Shown here: positions 1 through 8,222 of the stretch, in pieces
Position numbering within the stretch: position 1 is the first letter of the stretch
Layout of the letters: each line of letters opens with the position of its first letter
From: ATZT02 sp038145175
GTDB lineage: Bacteria; Actinomycetota; Actinomycetes; S36-B12; UBA5976
Length of the DNA: 64,000 nt
Assembly: GCA_038145175.1 (NCBI GenBank)
Contig: JAYQPE010000004.1
Span: 1-64,000 of the forward strand
Direction of reading: 5' to 3'
The notes under the pieces: generated by a model
What the model was told of the DNA's origin: nothing
What the model saw: the letters and a program-made list of their open reading frames with translations, nothing else
Databases searched by the model: none
Made by a program: the position numbers and the translations under genes

Positions 1-261
1 ACCTGTGCCCAGCTGTACTGGTTCATAGGCATAATCAAGCTTTACTCCCATAAAAGACCCATCACCTAAATAAGTTTTAAATACCTCAGCTTTAAAAGCT
101 GTACCTAAAACAATGTGATCAATGCCAGCATTTTTAGCTTTTGAGATTTGATGTTGAGTTACAGGAAAACCTGCCACTTTTAACATCGGTTTCGGGGTAT
201 GAATTGTTAAAGGTTTTAATCTTGTGCCATAGCCACCCACAAGCAATATCGCTTCAGTCAC
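1..261 (-). CDS. NDP-sugar nucleotidyltransferase, N-terminal part (cut by window edge)
   Basis: This is the first 87 codons of a sugar-1-phosphate nucleotidyltransferase; the rest lies beyond base 1. The N-terminus carries the nucleotide-binding signature GGYGTRLKPLT at about residues 9-19 followed by PKPM, typical of mannose-1-phosphate guanylyltransferases and glucose-1-phosphate thymidylyltransferases. I favour the mannose enzyme, but the deciding part is missing. The start is GTG at 261, preceded by an AAAGGTGG ribosome-binding site about 11 bases upstream. It lies downstream of the DUF3048 gene on the same strand and fits the surface-polysaccharide locus that follows. Confidence 0.8.
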   Translation of the reverse strand, partial: MTEAILLVGGYGTRLKPLTIHTPKPMLKVAGFPVTQHQISKAKNAGIDHIVLGTAFKAEVFKTYLGDGSFMGVKLDYAYEPVQLGTG

Positions 262-276
262 AAGGCTTCATCCACC

Positions 277-300
277 TTTTATTTATTTAAATAAATAAAA
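277..300. repeat. 24-base perfect AT-only palindrome
   Basis: A perfect inverted repeat made only of A and T, with half-site TTTTATTTATTT, sits between the DUF3048 stop and the nucleotidyltransferase start. It could be a weak terminator for the DUF3048 transcript or an operator. It lacks the G/C stem of the other terminators here, so its role is uncertain. Confidence 0.4.
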
Positions 301-311
301 CTTAAATTACT

Positions 312-1340
312 TTAAGAACCAGGTGTTGGTGAGGTTTCTGGATCAAAAGTAACCGGATAAGTTTTTGGCACAAACAAAACCCAAGTTTGACCTGGAGCAA
401 ACACGAATGGTGTTGCACCAACTGTGTAAGTGGTTGGATCAGTTGCCATGGCTCTTGACCAAGTTGCATCAAATCTTTGACCATCTCTCATCACGATTGC
501 TTCACCTGAACCAACAGATTGAATCAAAGGAGTTTTATTTCCATTTTTATCTTGAAAACCAGAATCTGCTAATTGATCAACAAATTGCACAATTATGTTT
601 TTGGCAAATAAAGGTTGATTTGTTACAGCATCTGATGCAGGTGTTCCATCTAGTGCTACAACCCAGGCATTATTTGTAGCATCCCATTCAGCACCAACTC
701 TTGATGCTGGCCATTTTGCTGAAAATGAATTTGTTTGAGTTCCACCAGTAGCTGCCACATCAGAAAATGTCCAACCCATATCTTTGGCACCACTCATGCC
801 AGTCAAAGTAGTTGTGAGCGCACTTAAATCAACAGTTAAGTTGTGTGGTGCATTTTTATCTGTTTGCCTGGTGTAAAGCTTTCCATTTAAACCATGACTT
901 GCATTAACCAAATTTGCTTGATCAATAAGTGGTAAGAATTTTTGTTGAGCACCACTAAAGGCAAATGCAGGTGTACCAAATTGTTCCATGATTTCTAAAT
1001 CTGAAATACGTGCAGATCTAACTGGGCCTACTTTGGTTGGCATGTTTGAGTTATAAACTGCTGCGATTCTAGTTAATCCAGCTTCTACTTCTTCCACAAA
1101 AATCATGTCTGCTGCAGAAATTCCCCATTGAGGTCTTGCAGGATTTACGTTGTCAATTTTTACAACAACGATTGGTCCACCTTCACCACCTGGTAATCCT
1201 GAAATTGGACTAAAACCAGTTTTAACTGTTTCGCTTGGTTCTGGTGTTGCTTCTGTTGCTGTTTCAGTCGATCCAGCACAGGCAGAAAGTACAAAGGTGA
1301 GAGAACTTAGGAAAGCAAAGGCTTTTAATTTGTTATTCAT
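312..1340 (-). CDS. DUF3048 (YerB-type) lipoprotein
   Basis: A 342-residue secreted lipoprotein of the DUF3048/YerB family. A hydrophobic signal peptide ends in the lipobox LSAC with the lipidated Cys at residue 21, followed by a Thr/Glu/Pro-rich linker to about residue 45. The rest is the two-part DUF3048 domain, including a GPVRSAR stretch near residue 105 and a C-terminal segment ending in a short Pro/Ser tail. Its biochemical role is unknown; YerB-like proteins sit on the outer face of the membrane. It is divergent from an LCP ligase gene. The ATG has no Shine-Dalgarno sequence, but a -10-like TATGGT ends six bases before it, suggesting a leaderless transcript. Confidence 0.85.
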   Translation of the reverse strand: MNNKLKAFAFLSSLTFVLSACAGSTETATEATPEPSETVKTGFSPISGLPGGEGGPIVVVKIDNVNPARPQWGISAADMIFVEEVEAGLTRIAAVYNSNMPTKVGPVRSARISDLEIMEQFGTPAFAFSGAQQKFLPLIDQANLVNASHGLNGKLYTRQTDKNAPHNLTVDLSALTTTLTGMSGAKDMGWTFSDVAATGGTQTNSFSAKWPASRVGAEWDATNNAWVVALDGTPASDAVTNQPLFAKNIIVQFVDQLADSGFQDKNGNKTPLIQSVGSGEAIVMRDGQRFDATWSRAMATDPTTYTVGATPFVFAPGQTWVLFVPKTYPVTFDPETSPTPGS

Positions 1341-1346
1341 GCTTCA

Positions 1347-1352
1347 ACCATA
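1347..1352 (-). promoter_or_regulatory. -10-like box for a leaderless DUF3048 transcript
   Basis: TATGGT on the minus strand fits the TAnnnT consensus and ends six bases before the ATG at 1340. This would place the transcription start at or beside the start codon. No ribosome-binding site is visible. Confidence 0.4.
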
Positions 1353-1451
1353 AGCGCAAACCTCTTAGTCCGAAAGACTCAACTCACCTATTTATGGGTA
1401 ATGTTTCAGAAAACATAAGGTTAATTAAGACCTTTTTTCTAAAGTGGGGAT

Positions 1452-2930
1452 ATGACTACCGAGCCAAATCAGGTCTTCAAGAGCAAATTGCGCAGATTGA
1501 CCGCAATTGCCTCTGGAGTCATTTTGGTAATCGCTACTGTTGCTGGAGTTTTGGGATTTGCGGCTAGAAATTTAGCAGACAATATAAAAGCTTTGGAAGT
1601 TATTGCTTCTCCAAAACCTGTCTCTGAAACTGGACCCTTAAATATTTTATTAATGGGTACAGATACAAGAACTGGTCAAGGTGGAGGTTTTGGTGATGAA
1701 ACTGAGTTAGGTGGTGAAGGAAGAAGTGACACTACAATGCTTATTCACTTATCCGGTGATAGAAAAAGTGCAATTGTAGTAAGTATTCCAAGAGATTCTG
1801 TAGTAAATATTCCTGCTTGTACAAAGTCAGATGGCACAACTACTTCTGAAACAAGTGGTTTATTTAATTCAGCATTTTCAATTGCTGGTCCAGGTTGCAC
1901 AATTAAAACTGTAGAAACTTTAACTGGGATAACTATTAATCACGCAGTAATTGTAGATTTTGTGGGCTTTTCAAGCATTGTTGATGCACTAGGTGGAATA
2001 AAAGTTTGTTTAACAGAACCAATTAATGAACCTGTTGAAAATGGGGCTGGAATTAATTTACCAGCTGGCGTTCAAGTTTTAGATGGTAAAAGCGCTTTGG
2101 GATTAATGCGTGCTCGTTACACTTTGGCAGATGGAAGTGACTTAAAAAGAATTGAAAGACAACAAGAAATTATTTCAATCACAATTGATCAAATAACAGA
2201 AAAGAATTTAGTGACCGATGCTCCACAACTTTATCGAGTCTTAAATGCTGCCACTTCAACTTTACAGATGGATCCAGGTTTAGCAGATTTAGATTCACTG
2301 CTGACTTTAACGACAAGTTTGTCTTCTTTGGGATCAAAAAATGTTTCATTTTTAACAGTTCCCTACGTTGGAACACCAGATGGAAATCATGTGCAGTGGA
2401 CAGATGCTGCAAATGAAATTTGGAGTGCAATCATTAATGACACTGGTTGGCCACCAAATCCAAATGCCACAACTGAGCCAAGTCCAGCAACTGAAACAAC
2501 AGCAGAAAGTGTTGAAACCATAGTGGTTAAACCTGGTGATGTTTCGGTAGTGATTTTAAATGGAACCAGAAGAGCTGGTTTTGCTGCAGCAACTGGTGAT
2601 TTCTTGAAAACTCAAGGAGTAAATGTTGCTGAAGTTGGAAATGCTCCAAATAAAGACACCGCTGAATCTTTAATCGTTCACACACCAGGAAATAATCTAA
2701 AAGCTCAACTAATCGCTAGATTATTAGGAATCACTAATATTTCTGAAGATTCAGAATTGCAAGGTTCAGATGTAGCAGTAATTCTTGGAAATAATGCACC
2801 GCAGTCTTGGAGTGCGCCATCTGGGGAAGTAAGTGTGTCAACTCCAACAGAAGAACCTGTTGCAACGCCAGAGCCAACTCCTAGTGCTGTTTCTGCTCCA
2901 ACCAGTGGTTTGTTTTGTCCGCTTCCCTAA
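1452..2930 (+). CDS. LytR-CpsA-Psr (LCP) family ligase with LytR_C domain
   Basis: LCP proteins transfer undecaprenyl-linked glycopolymers onto peptidoglycan at the outer membrane face. This 492-residue protein has one N-terminal membrane segment (about 16-38), then the LCP domain with the pyrophosphate-binding residues visible as GTDTR (69-73), RSD (91-93) and PRD (113-115), and a conserved Arg-rich segment with RIERQQ near residue 235. A LytR_C domain follows at about 365-450 with VVILNGT, and the tail is Thr/Pro/Glu-rich. It shares four bases at its 3' end with the convergent glycosyltransferase gene. GTGGGG just upstream of the ATG may serve as ribosome-binding site. Confidence 0.9.
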   Translation: MTTEPNQVFKSKLRRLTAIASGVILVIATVAGVLGFAARNLADNIKALEVIASPKPVSETGPLNILLMGTDTRTGQGGGFGDETELGGEGRSDTTMLIHLSGDRKSAIVVSIPRDSVVNIPACTKSDGTTTSETSGLFNSAFSIAGPGCTIKTVETLTGITINHAVIVDFVGFSSIVDALGGIKVCLTEPINEPVENGAGINLPAGVQVLDGKSALGLMRARYTLADGSDLKRIERQQEIISITIDQITEKNLVTDAPQLYRVLNAATSTLQMDPGLADLDSLLTLTTSLSSLGSKNVSFLTVPYVGTPDGNHVQWTDAANEIWSAIINDTGWPPNPNATTEPSPATETTAESVETIVVKPGDVSVVILNGTRRAGFAAATGDFLKTQGVNVAEVGNAPNKDTAESLIVHTPGNNLKAQLIARLLGITNISEDSELQGSDVAVILGNNAPQSWSAPSGEVSVSTPTEEPVATPEPTPSAVSAPTSGLFCPLP

Positions 2931-3805
2931 ATTATTGGGGGGCGTAAATAAAAAGTCATTTTAAGAATTGTTTTCCAAGATAATTTCTTAGTTGCAAAAA
3001 TGTCTAAAACTTTTCCATCTTCCCAACCACTTTTAAATTCAGCGATTGCTTCTTTATTTCCTTTAAGCCTAAATAAAGAAATCAATTTCCAATTAAATAA
3101 ATATATCTTGGCGATAAAGTCAGGTAAATTTCTTCTTGCTAATAAAACTCTATTTCTTGCTTGGTATTGATAATAAATTTTATGCCTTTTTTGCGGCTCG
3201 ACTGCGGGATGGCTTACAACAATATGACCGCTGTACCAACATTTATAACCTAAGTCCCAAATTCGCCAAACCAAATCAATACCTTCATGCCCATAAAAAT
3301 ATTCATATGGCCAAAGTCCTGCTTTTTGTAAGACATCTCTTCTTACAGTTGTTGCTCCTTCCCATAATGAAAAAATATGAGAAGACCTATCTGGATTTTT
3401 AGTATTTAATCTTGGAATCCATCGTCTAGGCGTTTTTAAACCATTTGGATCTTTTGGTTGGGGTTGAATTAAAGCAACATTTGGTCTACTGACAAATTCT
3501 TGATGAATTTTTTCTAATGTATGTGGATCTTGAAGAAAAACATCATCATCTAAAAAGAACAATAAATCTCCAGAAACAGAATTGATTCCAGCATTTCTTC
3601 CTGCAGGAATTCCTAAGTTCTCCGAAATATGAACAGACTTTACATTGCTTGCTAAATTTTCTGGTTTCCATCCATTGCCAACGACAACAACATCAACATT
3701 GACATTAACTTGGGAAATTAACGAGTTAAGTGCATTTTCTAACTGATCTGGTCTTTTACCTTGAGTTAAAACCACACACCCAAAGCTTGGGTTTAAATCA
3801 CTCAT
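2927..3805 (-). CDS. family 2 glycosyltransferase
   Basis: A 292-residue cytoplasmic GT-A glycosyltransferase of family 2. The N-terminus has VVLTQGKRPDQL, then NLGIPAGRNAG (63-73), then the metal-binding FFLDDDV with three Asp at 86-88. An aromatic region with FYGHEG lies near the middle, and there is no clear membrane segment. It is the last gene of a five-gene minus-strand operon (glycosyltransferase, permease, ATPase, CDP-alcohol transferase, this gene) and starts two bases after its neighbour's stop. It probably adds a sugar to the exported glycopolymer or glycolipid; donor and acceptor cannot be read from the sequence. Confidence 0.85.
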   Translation of the reverse strand: MSDLNPSFGCVVLTQGKRPDQLENALNSLISQVNVNVDVVVVGNGWKPENLASNVKSVHISENLGIPAGRNAGINSVSGDLLFFLDDDVFLQDPHTLEKIHQEFVSRPNVALIQPQPKDPNGLKTPRRWIPRLNTKNPDRSSHIFSLWEGATTVRRDVLQKAGLWPYEYFYGHEGIDLVWRIWDLGYKCWYSGHIVVSHPAVEPQKRHKIYYQYQARNRVLLARRNLPDFIAKIYLFNWKLISLFRLKGNKEAIAEFKSGWEDGKVLDIFATKKLSWKTILKMTFYLRPPII

Positions 3806-3807
3806 TT

Positions 3808-4566
3808 TTAGCCACGAAGTCTGGAGGATGAAAGAATTGCTACAAGGTGTCCTACCACGGTTATTGCTGCTGCCAGGGTAATTATTTGTAGCATTTGAGC
3901 CTCAATTTCAAAAAACCAGGAAATAAAAATAATGAATGATAATTCCATTGAGTGAAAAATTCTGTGAATGGGAAAGAAATTAAACATAGATCTTAGGAGT
4001 GCTAAAAACTTGTTTCTAGGTACTGCAACTTTTTTATCTTCCGATAATTTCTTCAAATTGGCAAAACTTCTTGCCACATGAACCATATCATTGAAAACTT
4101 TATTGAATGTTATTAAAAGTGCTAAAACTAATCCATAAATTATTTCTAAACCAGTTGAATCATCTTGAGTTGCAACTCTTATTCCAAAAGTAATAGCAAT
4201 TAATGCCTCTGTTGAATAATGTCCAAATCTATCAATAAATATTCCAGCTGGATTAAATCTTTTTAATATTCTTGCCATTTCACCATCAGAACAATCAAAA
4301 AGCATTTGTATTTGAGCAAAAATTAGCGCAAGAATCACTCCATTTCTTCCAGGAATTAATAAAGAAGCTGCTGCTATCCAGCCTGAAAAAACCATTAACC
4401 AAGTAACAAAAGTGGGACTAAAATTTAGGGCAAGAAGAATTTTTGTAAGGTAAGGAGAGATTTTTCTCATATACAAAGGACCAGACCAATGTTCAGCCAC
4501 TCTTCTATTCATAACTTCAGCAGGTTGACCAATAGATTTAATTTTTTTTATTGAATATTTAGTCAT
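3808..4566 (-). CDS. CDP-alcohol phosphatidyltransferase family membrane protein
   Basis: An integral-membrane CDP-alcohol phosphotransferase that would join a phospho-alcohol from a CDP carrier to an acceptor. The signature DxxDGxxAR-x8-GxxxDxxxD is present (D91, D94, G95, A98, R99, G108, D112), but its last Asp is His116. Several membrane helices follow. I start it at the ATG at 4566, giving 252 residues, because GGAG lies six bases upstream; an earlier in-frame ATG at 4596 lacks such a site. This start overlaps the ABC ATPase stop by eight bases, implying translational coupling. Beside an exporter it may make a teichoic-like polyol-phosphate or glycolipid anchor; the substrate is unknown. 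Confidence 0.8.
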   Translation of the reverse strand: MTKYSIKKIKSIGQPAEVMNRRVAEHWSGPLYMRKISPYLTKILLALNFSPTFVTWLMVFSGWIAAASLLIPGRNGVILALIFAQIQMLFDCSDGEMARILKRFNPAGIFIDRFGHYSTEALIAITFGIRVATQDDSTGLEIIYGLVLALLITFNKVFNDMVHVARSFANLKKLSEDKKVAVPRNKFLALLRSMFNFFPIHRIFHSMELSFIIFISWFFEIEAQMLQIITLAAAITVVGHLVAILSSSRLRG

Positions 4567-5302
4567 CAAAGACTCCAGAATCTTGATGATATGCATTTAA
4601 AGCTTCACTTAAAGTGCCATCAACGGCAAGAGAACCTTGTTTTAGATAAAGTCCTCGAGTACAAAATTCTTTCAAATCTTTTTCTTTGTGGGAAACTAAG
4701 AATAAAGTTTTTCCTTGATTCAATAAATCTTTCATTCTGATGTAACACTTCTCTTTGAAAGCAGCATCTCCCACAGCTAATGCTTCATCCACCAGAATTA
4801 TTGGTTCATCTATTGAGGTAACAATTGAAAATCCAAGTCTGATTTTCATTCCACTTGAAAAATGTCTAACTGGGGTATCTAGGAAATCTCCAACTTCTGC
4901 AAACTCCACAATGTTATTAAATCTTTTCTTAACTTCAGTCTTTGATAAGCCATGTAATCCTGCTACCAAATAAATATTGTCTCTTGCGGTTAAATCACTT
5001 TTTAATCCTCCAGTTAATTCAATTAGTGGTGCAACTCCACCTTGAATTGTGGCCGTTCCTTCATCTGGAATAAGAACTCCAGCAATAATTCTTAAGAGTG
5101 TACTTTTACCTTGACCATTTGCCCCCATTAAACCAACAGCTTCACCTTCGTTAACTTTAAAATTAATATTTCTTAAAGCCCAAAATTCGCCTTTTGGTGA
5201 AGTATTTTTTTGCTGTAATATTAATTCTCTTACTGAAAAGTTTCTTTTTCTATTTCTTTTAAAACTTATGCCTACATTATTTACTTCAATGACAATACTC
5301 AT
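4559..5302 (-). CDS. polysaccharide/teichoic-acid ABC exporter, ATP-binding subunit (Wzt/TagH type)
   Basis: The nucleotide-binding subunit, 247 residues, of an ABC-2 exporter for O-antigen- or teichoic-acid-like polymers. Walker A is GANGQGKST (60-68), the signature is the FSSGM variant (148-152) typical of Wzt/TagH proteins, Walker B is IILVDE (168-173), and the switch His is H205. There is no C-terminal carbohydrate-binding extension, so substrate recognition by a Wzt tail is absent. It starts directly after the permease stop codon and is coupled to the CDP-alcohol transferase gene downstream. Confidence 0.9.
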   Translation of the reverse strand: MSIVIEVNNVGISFKRNRKRNFSVRELILQQKNTSPKGEFWALRNINFKVNEGEAVGLMGANGQGKSTLLRIIAGVLIPDEGTATIQGGVAPLIELTGGLKSDLTARDNIYLVAGLHGLSKTEVKKRFNNIVEFAEVGDFLDTPVRHFSSGMKIRLGFSIVTSIDEPIILVDEALAVGDAAFKEKCYIRMKDLLNQGKTLFLVSHKEKDLKEFCTRGLYLKQGSLAVDGTLSEALNAYHQDSGVFDD

Positions 5303-6061
5303 TTACACCTCCTTCAATACAGTTTTTTCAATCCGTTTAAAGAAAGTAACACCAACAACAAATACGGCTAAAGAAATTATGGTTGAAAAAATAACAGCAG
5401 TTATCAAGTTTGGTTCAGCCCAAAATCCTGCGCGATACATTGAAATAATTCCAGTCATGGGATTGAAATAAGAAAGTATTTGAAATCTTTCTGGAATATC
5501 TGAAATTCCATAAATTATTGGTGTCAAATAAAACATCATTCTTAATAAAATTCTTAATAAATTTGAAGTATCCCTTGCAAGAACAGTAAGCGGAGCAAGA
5601 ATTAAACCAATTCCAGAAAGTAATAAAAATTGCAAAATTATTGCAAAAATTATCCAAAATATTTCCAAATTCACACTGGCTTGAGTTATAAATGTAATAA
5701 TTATTAGTATTGGAAATGCCAAAAGAAATTCTGTTCCTTTAGCGCCAATACTTTTTATAATCCACAAATACCTTGGTATCGAAATTGATCGAACCATTTT
5801 ACTTTCTACGACTAAAGATCTTGCTGAATCTGTAACAGAACCGTTAAACCAAGTCCAAGAAAGAATTCCTGTTAATAAAAATAAAATATAAGGTTGTTCT
5901 CCTATATTTTTTGCACCAATGATTTGGGTAAAAACTAACCAATAAATAAATGCCATTGCCAAAGGATCTAAAAGAGTCCACAAATAACCCAGCCAAGTAC
6001 CGGCATATCTAATTTGTAAATCTCGATATATCAAAATCCGCAAAGCGCCAAACTTACCCAA
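5303..6061 (-). CDS. polysaccharide/teichoic-acid ABC exporter, permease subunit (Wzm/TagG type)
   Basis: A 252-residue ABC-2 permease with about six membrane helices. It pairs with the ATPase encoded immediately downstream. The N-terminal amphipathic RDLQIRYAGTWLGYLWTLLD segment is characteristic of Wzm/TagG/RfbA permeases. The start is TTG at 6061, supported by a GGAGGAG ribosome-binding site ten bases upstream. Fifty bases separate it from the upstream glycosyltransferase. It would move a lipid-linked glycopolymer or glycolipid across the cytoplasmic membrane, after which the LCP ligases encoded on either side could attach it to peptidoglycan (inference). Confidence 0.9.
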   Translation of the reverse strand: MGKFGALRILIYRDLQIRYAGTWLGYLWTLLDPLAMAFIYWLVFTQIIGAKNIGEQPYILFLLTGILSWTWFNGSVTDSARSLVVESKMVRSISIPRYLWIIKSIGAKGTEFLLAFPILIIITFITQASVNLEIFWIIFAIILQFLLLSGIGLILAPLTVLARDTSNLLRILLRMMFYLTPIIYGISDIPERFQILSYFNPMTGIISMYRAGFWAEPNLITAVIFSTIISLAVFVVGVTFFKRIEKTVLKEV

Positions 6062-6111
6062 AGGGTTCGTTCTCCTCCACGCTTATCAGTGTGATCGCGT
6101 TATACCTAAGA

Positions 6112-7089
6112 TTACAGGCGCTTTGTTGGTTTTAAGAAACCAACGCCCCACGATAAATGCATCGTAGGTAAAACTAGAAATAAAAGTAAACGACTTTTTA
6201 GACTTATTTTTCCTTTTATTGTTATAAAACCAAGAATTAAAACAGCGAGATAGCTAAATATTGCAAGCCAACCAATATTAAAGAAACTTATACTCGTAAA
6301 AATATTTAACAAAATAAAAATTAATCCTGTTATTAAACCTGAAACAGTAATTGGTGGAGCAAGATACCTTAATGAAATTGTCTCCGGGTATTTTTTTGTA
6401 ACTTGTTTTCTCCATTGTCCATACTCAAAATATTGTTTTGCTAAGGCTTTCAAGTTTGGACGAGGTCTGTAACTAACAACTAATTTAGGATTAAACCAAA
6501 TCTTTCCACCAGTTTTTCTTATTCGATAATTTAATTCCCAATCTTGAGCTCTGACAAATGATTCATCAAAATATCCAACTCTTTCTAATGCACTTTTTCT
6601 AAAAGTTCCTAAATAAACTGTGTCTACTTCTCCTGGAGTTCCTCCAACATGAAATGGTGCATTACCAACTCCAAATTTAGAAGTCATAGCTGCTGCCACT
6701 GATTTTTCAAAATTAGAAATTCCCTCGGCATACATTAGACCGCCAACGTTGTCTGCGTTAGTTTCTAAAAGAGTTGTAACTGCGTTTTCTAAATAATTTT
6801 TATCAACAATGGCATGTCCGTCTAGTCGAACAATGATGTCAAACTTTGAAGCTTTAATTGCTTCATTTAAGGCAGAAGCGGTTTTTCCTGATGGATTATT
6901 AATTAATTTAACTCTGGAATCTTTTGCTAGCTCATTTGCTACTTCGTTAGTTTTATCTTTAGATGGTCCCAATGCCAAAATAACTTCGAATTCAGAATCG
7001 TATTGTTGATTTAGAACAGCACTAACTGCTTGGAATAAAAATCGTTCTTCATTCAAGACAGGAATTATCACTGAAACAGCAGGTTTCAT
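6112..7089 (-). CDS. family 2 glycosyltransferase, ExoA-like, membrane-anchored
   Basis: A 325-residue GT2 enzyme. It begins with SVIIPVLNEERFL and carries RLDGHA (88-93) where the DxD motif usually lies; D-G/A-H is the form seen in ExoA-like (succinoglycan) transferases. QDWELNYR near residue 182 corresponds to the acceptor-side ED/QxRW-type motif. Two to three hydrophobic segments at about 245-320 anchor it in the membrane. It is the first gene of the minus-strand export operon, divergent from the second LCP gene, with an AAAGGTGGG ribosome-binding site ahead of its ATG. It probably builds the exported polymer; the sugar is unknown. Confidence 0.85.
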   Translation of the reverse strand: MKPAVSVIIPVLNEERFLFQAVSAVLNQQYDSEFEVILALGPSKDKTNEVANELAKDSRVKLINNPSGKTASALNEAIKASKFDIIVRLDGHAIVDKNYLENAVTTLLETNADNVGGLMYAEGISNFEKSVAAAMTSKFGVGNAPFHVGGTPGEVDTVYLGTFRKSALERVGYFDESFVRAQDWELNYRIRKTGGKIWFNPKLVVSYRPRPNLKALAKQYFEYGQWRKQVTKKYPETISLRYLAPPITVSGLITGLIFILLNIFTSISFFNIGWLAIFSYLAVLILGFITIKGKISLKSRLLLFLVLPTMHLSWGVGFLKPTKRL

Positions 7090-7138
7090 CCTGATATCCC
7101 ACCTTTTTTCATAAATCTATATAGCAACGCTAGCCGAA

Positions 7139-7144
7139 TATAAA
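7139..7144 (+). promoter_or_regulatory. -10-like box before the second LCP gene
   Basis: TATAAA ends seven bases before the TTG at 7152, a spacing that would start the transcript at the start codon. An alternative in-frame GTG at 7179 would leave a leader of about 27 bases, but no ribosome-binding site is seen before it. Confidence 0.35.
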
Positions 7145-7151
7145 TGAAATC

Positions 7152-8213
7152 TTGTTACTTAATCATACGATTGTCTGCGTGGATAATAAAAAAGGTTTAC
7201 CTGAGGATTGGTATCGCGACTCTTCAAAGGCTAACCAGAAATCTGGTAAGAAACCTGCCAAAATTACTAAACCAAAAATCTTCCTGGTTGTGCTTGCCTC
7301 TTTAGGTGTTTGGTTTATATTTCTACTTTTTATAGCTTTATTGCAATTAAACAAAATAGAACTAGTTAGAAATGAATCAGAAATTCCAAAATCTCCTGGC
7401 AGAACTTGGCTATTAATTGGAAGTGATTCCAGAGACGATATTGATAATCCTGTTTTAGAAGGTGCACCCCTTGGAAAATTTGAAGGTCAAAGAAGTGACA
7501 CAATTTTAATTATGAGTGTTCCAAAAATTGGAACACCACTTCAACTAACAAGTATTCCTAGAGATTTATTGGTCACAATTCCTGCTCATGGAGATACAGG
7601 TGAAAAGAAAAATAAAATAAACGCAGCTTATGCTTTTGGAGGTCCAAGTCTTTCCCTTAATACGGTAGAAAATTTAGTTGGTGTGCAAATGGATAATTAT
7701 GCTGAAATTGGTTTTGCAGGTTTAGTAAATGTAGTTAACAGTTTTAATGGCATCACAGTTTGTCCAAGTCAAGATTTTGAAGATAAAAAATCAGGTTTAA
7801 ACATTAAGCAGGGTTGCCAAAAAGTAGATGGATTAACAGCACTTGCTTATGCTCGTATGCGTTATGCAGATCCCAAAGGTGACATTGGAAGAACCGAAAG
7901 ACAACAAGAAGTGGTAAAGCAAATAATGAAAAAATCTTTATCCCCATTTACATTGTTAAATCCGATTAGAGCACCTCAAACAGTATCTGCTTTAGCAAAT
8001 GCAATTTCAGTTAATCAAGGAGTTGGTCCTTTTGATTTAATTCCTTTAGCTTTTGCTTTAAGAAGTGGTGGAATTGAATCTCAAACTTTGCCAAACAAAT
8101 CTGGTGGAAATGTCGGTGATTTAGGCTCAGTTAGAAAATTAACTGATAATGCTCAAGAAGTTTTCAAGGCATTACAAGAAGGATCTAAAATACCAGTTTT
8201 TGAAACTGAATAA
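7152..8213 (+). CDS. LytR-CpsA-Psr (LCP) family ligase
   Basis: A second LCP phosphotransferase, 353 residues, without the LytR_C domain of the first. A basic cytoplasmic N-terminus of about 41 residues precedes one membrane segment (42-66). The LCP domain shows GSDSRDD (90-96), RSD (114-116) and PRD (136-138), the residues that hold the polyprenyl-pyrophosphate head group and metal, and later RTERQQ. The start is uncertain: TTG 7152 fits a leaderless transcript, GTG 7179 is the alternative. With the first LCP gene it brackets the glycopolymer export operon, suggesting both attach its product to the wall. Confidence 0.88.
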   Translation: MLLNHTIVCVDNKKGLPEDWYRDSSKANQKSGKKPAKITKPKIFLVVLASLGVWFIFLLFIALLQLNKIELVRNESEIPKSPGRTWLLIGSDSRDDIDNPVLEGAPLGKFEGQRSDTILIMSVPKIGTPLQLTSIPRDLLVTIPAHGDTGEKKNKINAAYAFGGPSLSLNTVENLVGVQMDNYAEIGFAGLVNVVNSFNGITVCPSQDFEDKKSGLNIKQGCQKVDGLTALAYARMRYADPKGDIGRTERQQEVVKQIMKKSLSPFTLLNPIRAPQTVSALANAISVNQGVGPFDLIPLAFALRSGGIESQTLPNKSGGNVGDLGSVRKLTDNAQEVFKALQEGSKIPVFETE

Positions 8214-8222
8214 TTATTCAGT
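8205..8222. terminator. 18-base perfect palindrome at a convergent junction
   Basis: A perfect inverted repeat with half-site ACTGAATAA contains the stop codons of both convergent genes (LCP and the PurK homologue). As a result both proteins end in Thr-Glu. It could form a small hairpin in either transcript, but the stem is AT-rich and weak. Confidence 0.4.

Noticed and set aside
1341..1451. GGTTAATTAAGACC-like repeat as an operator
   Set aside because: The arms pair imperfectly and no other copy was seen.
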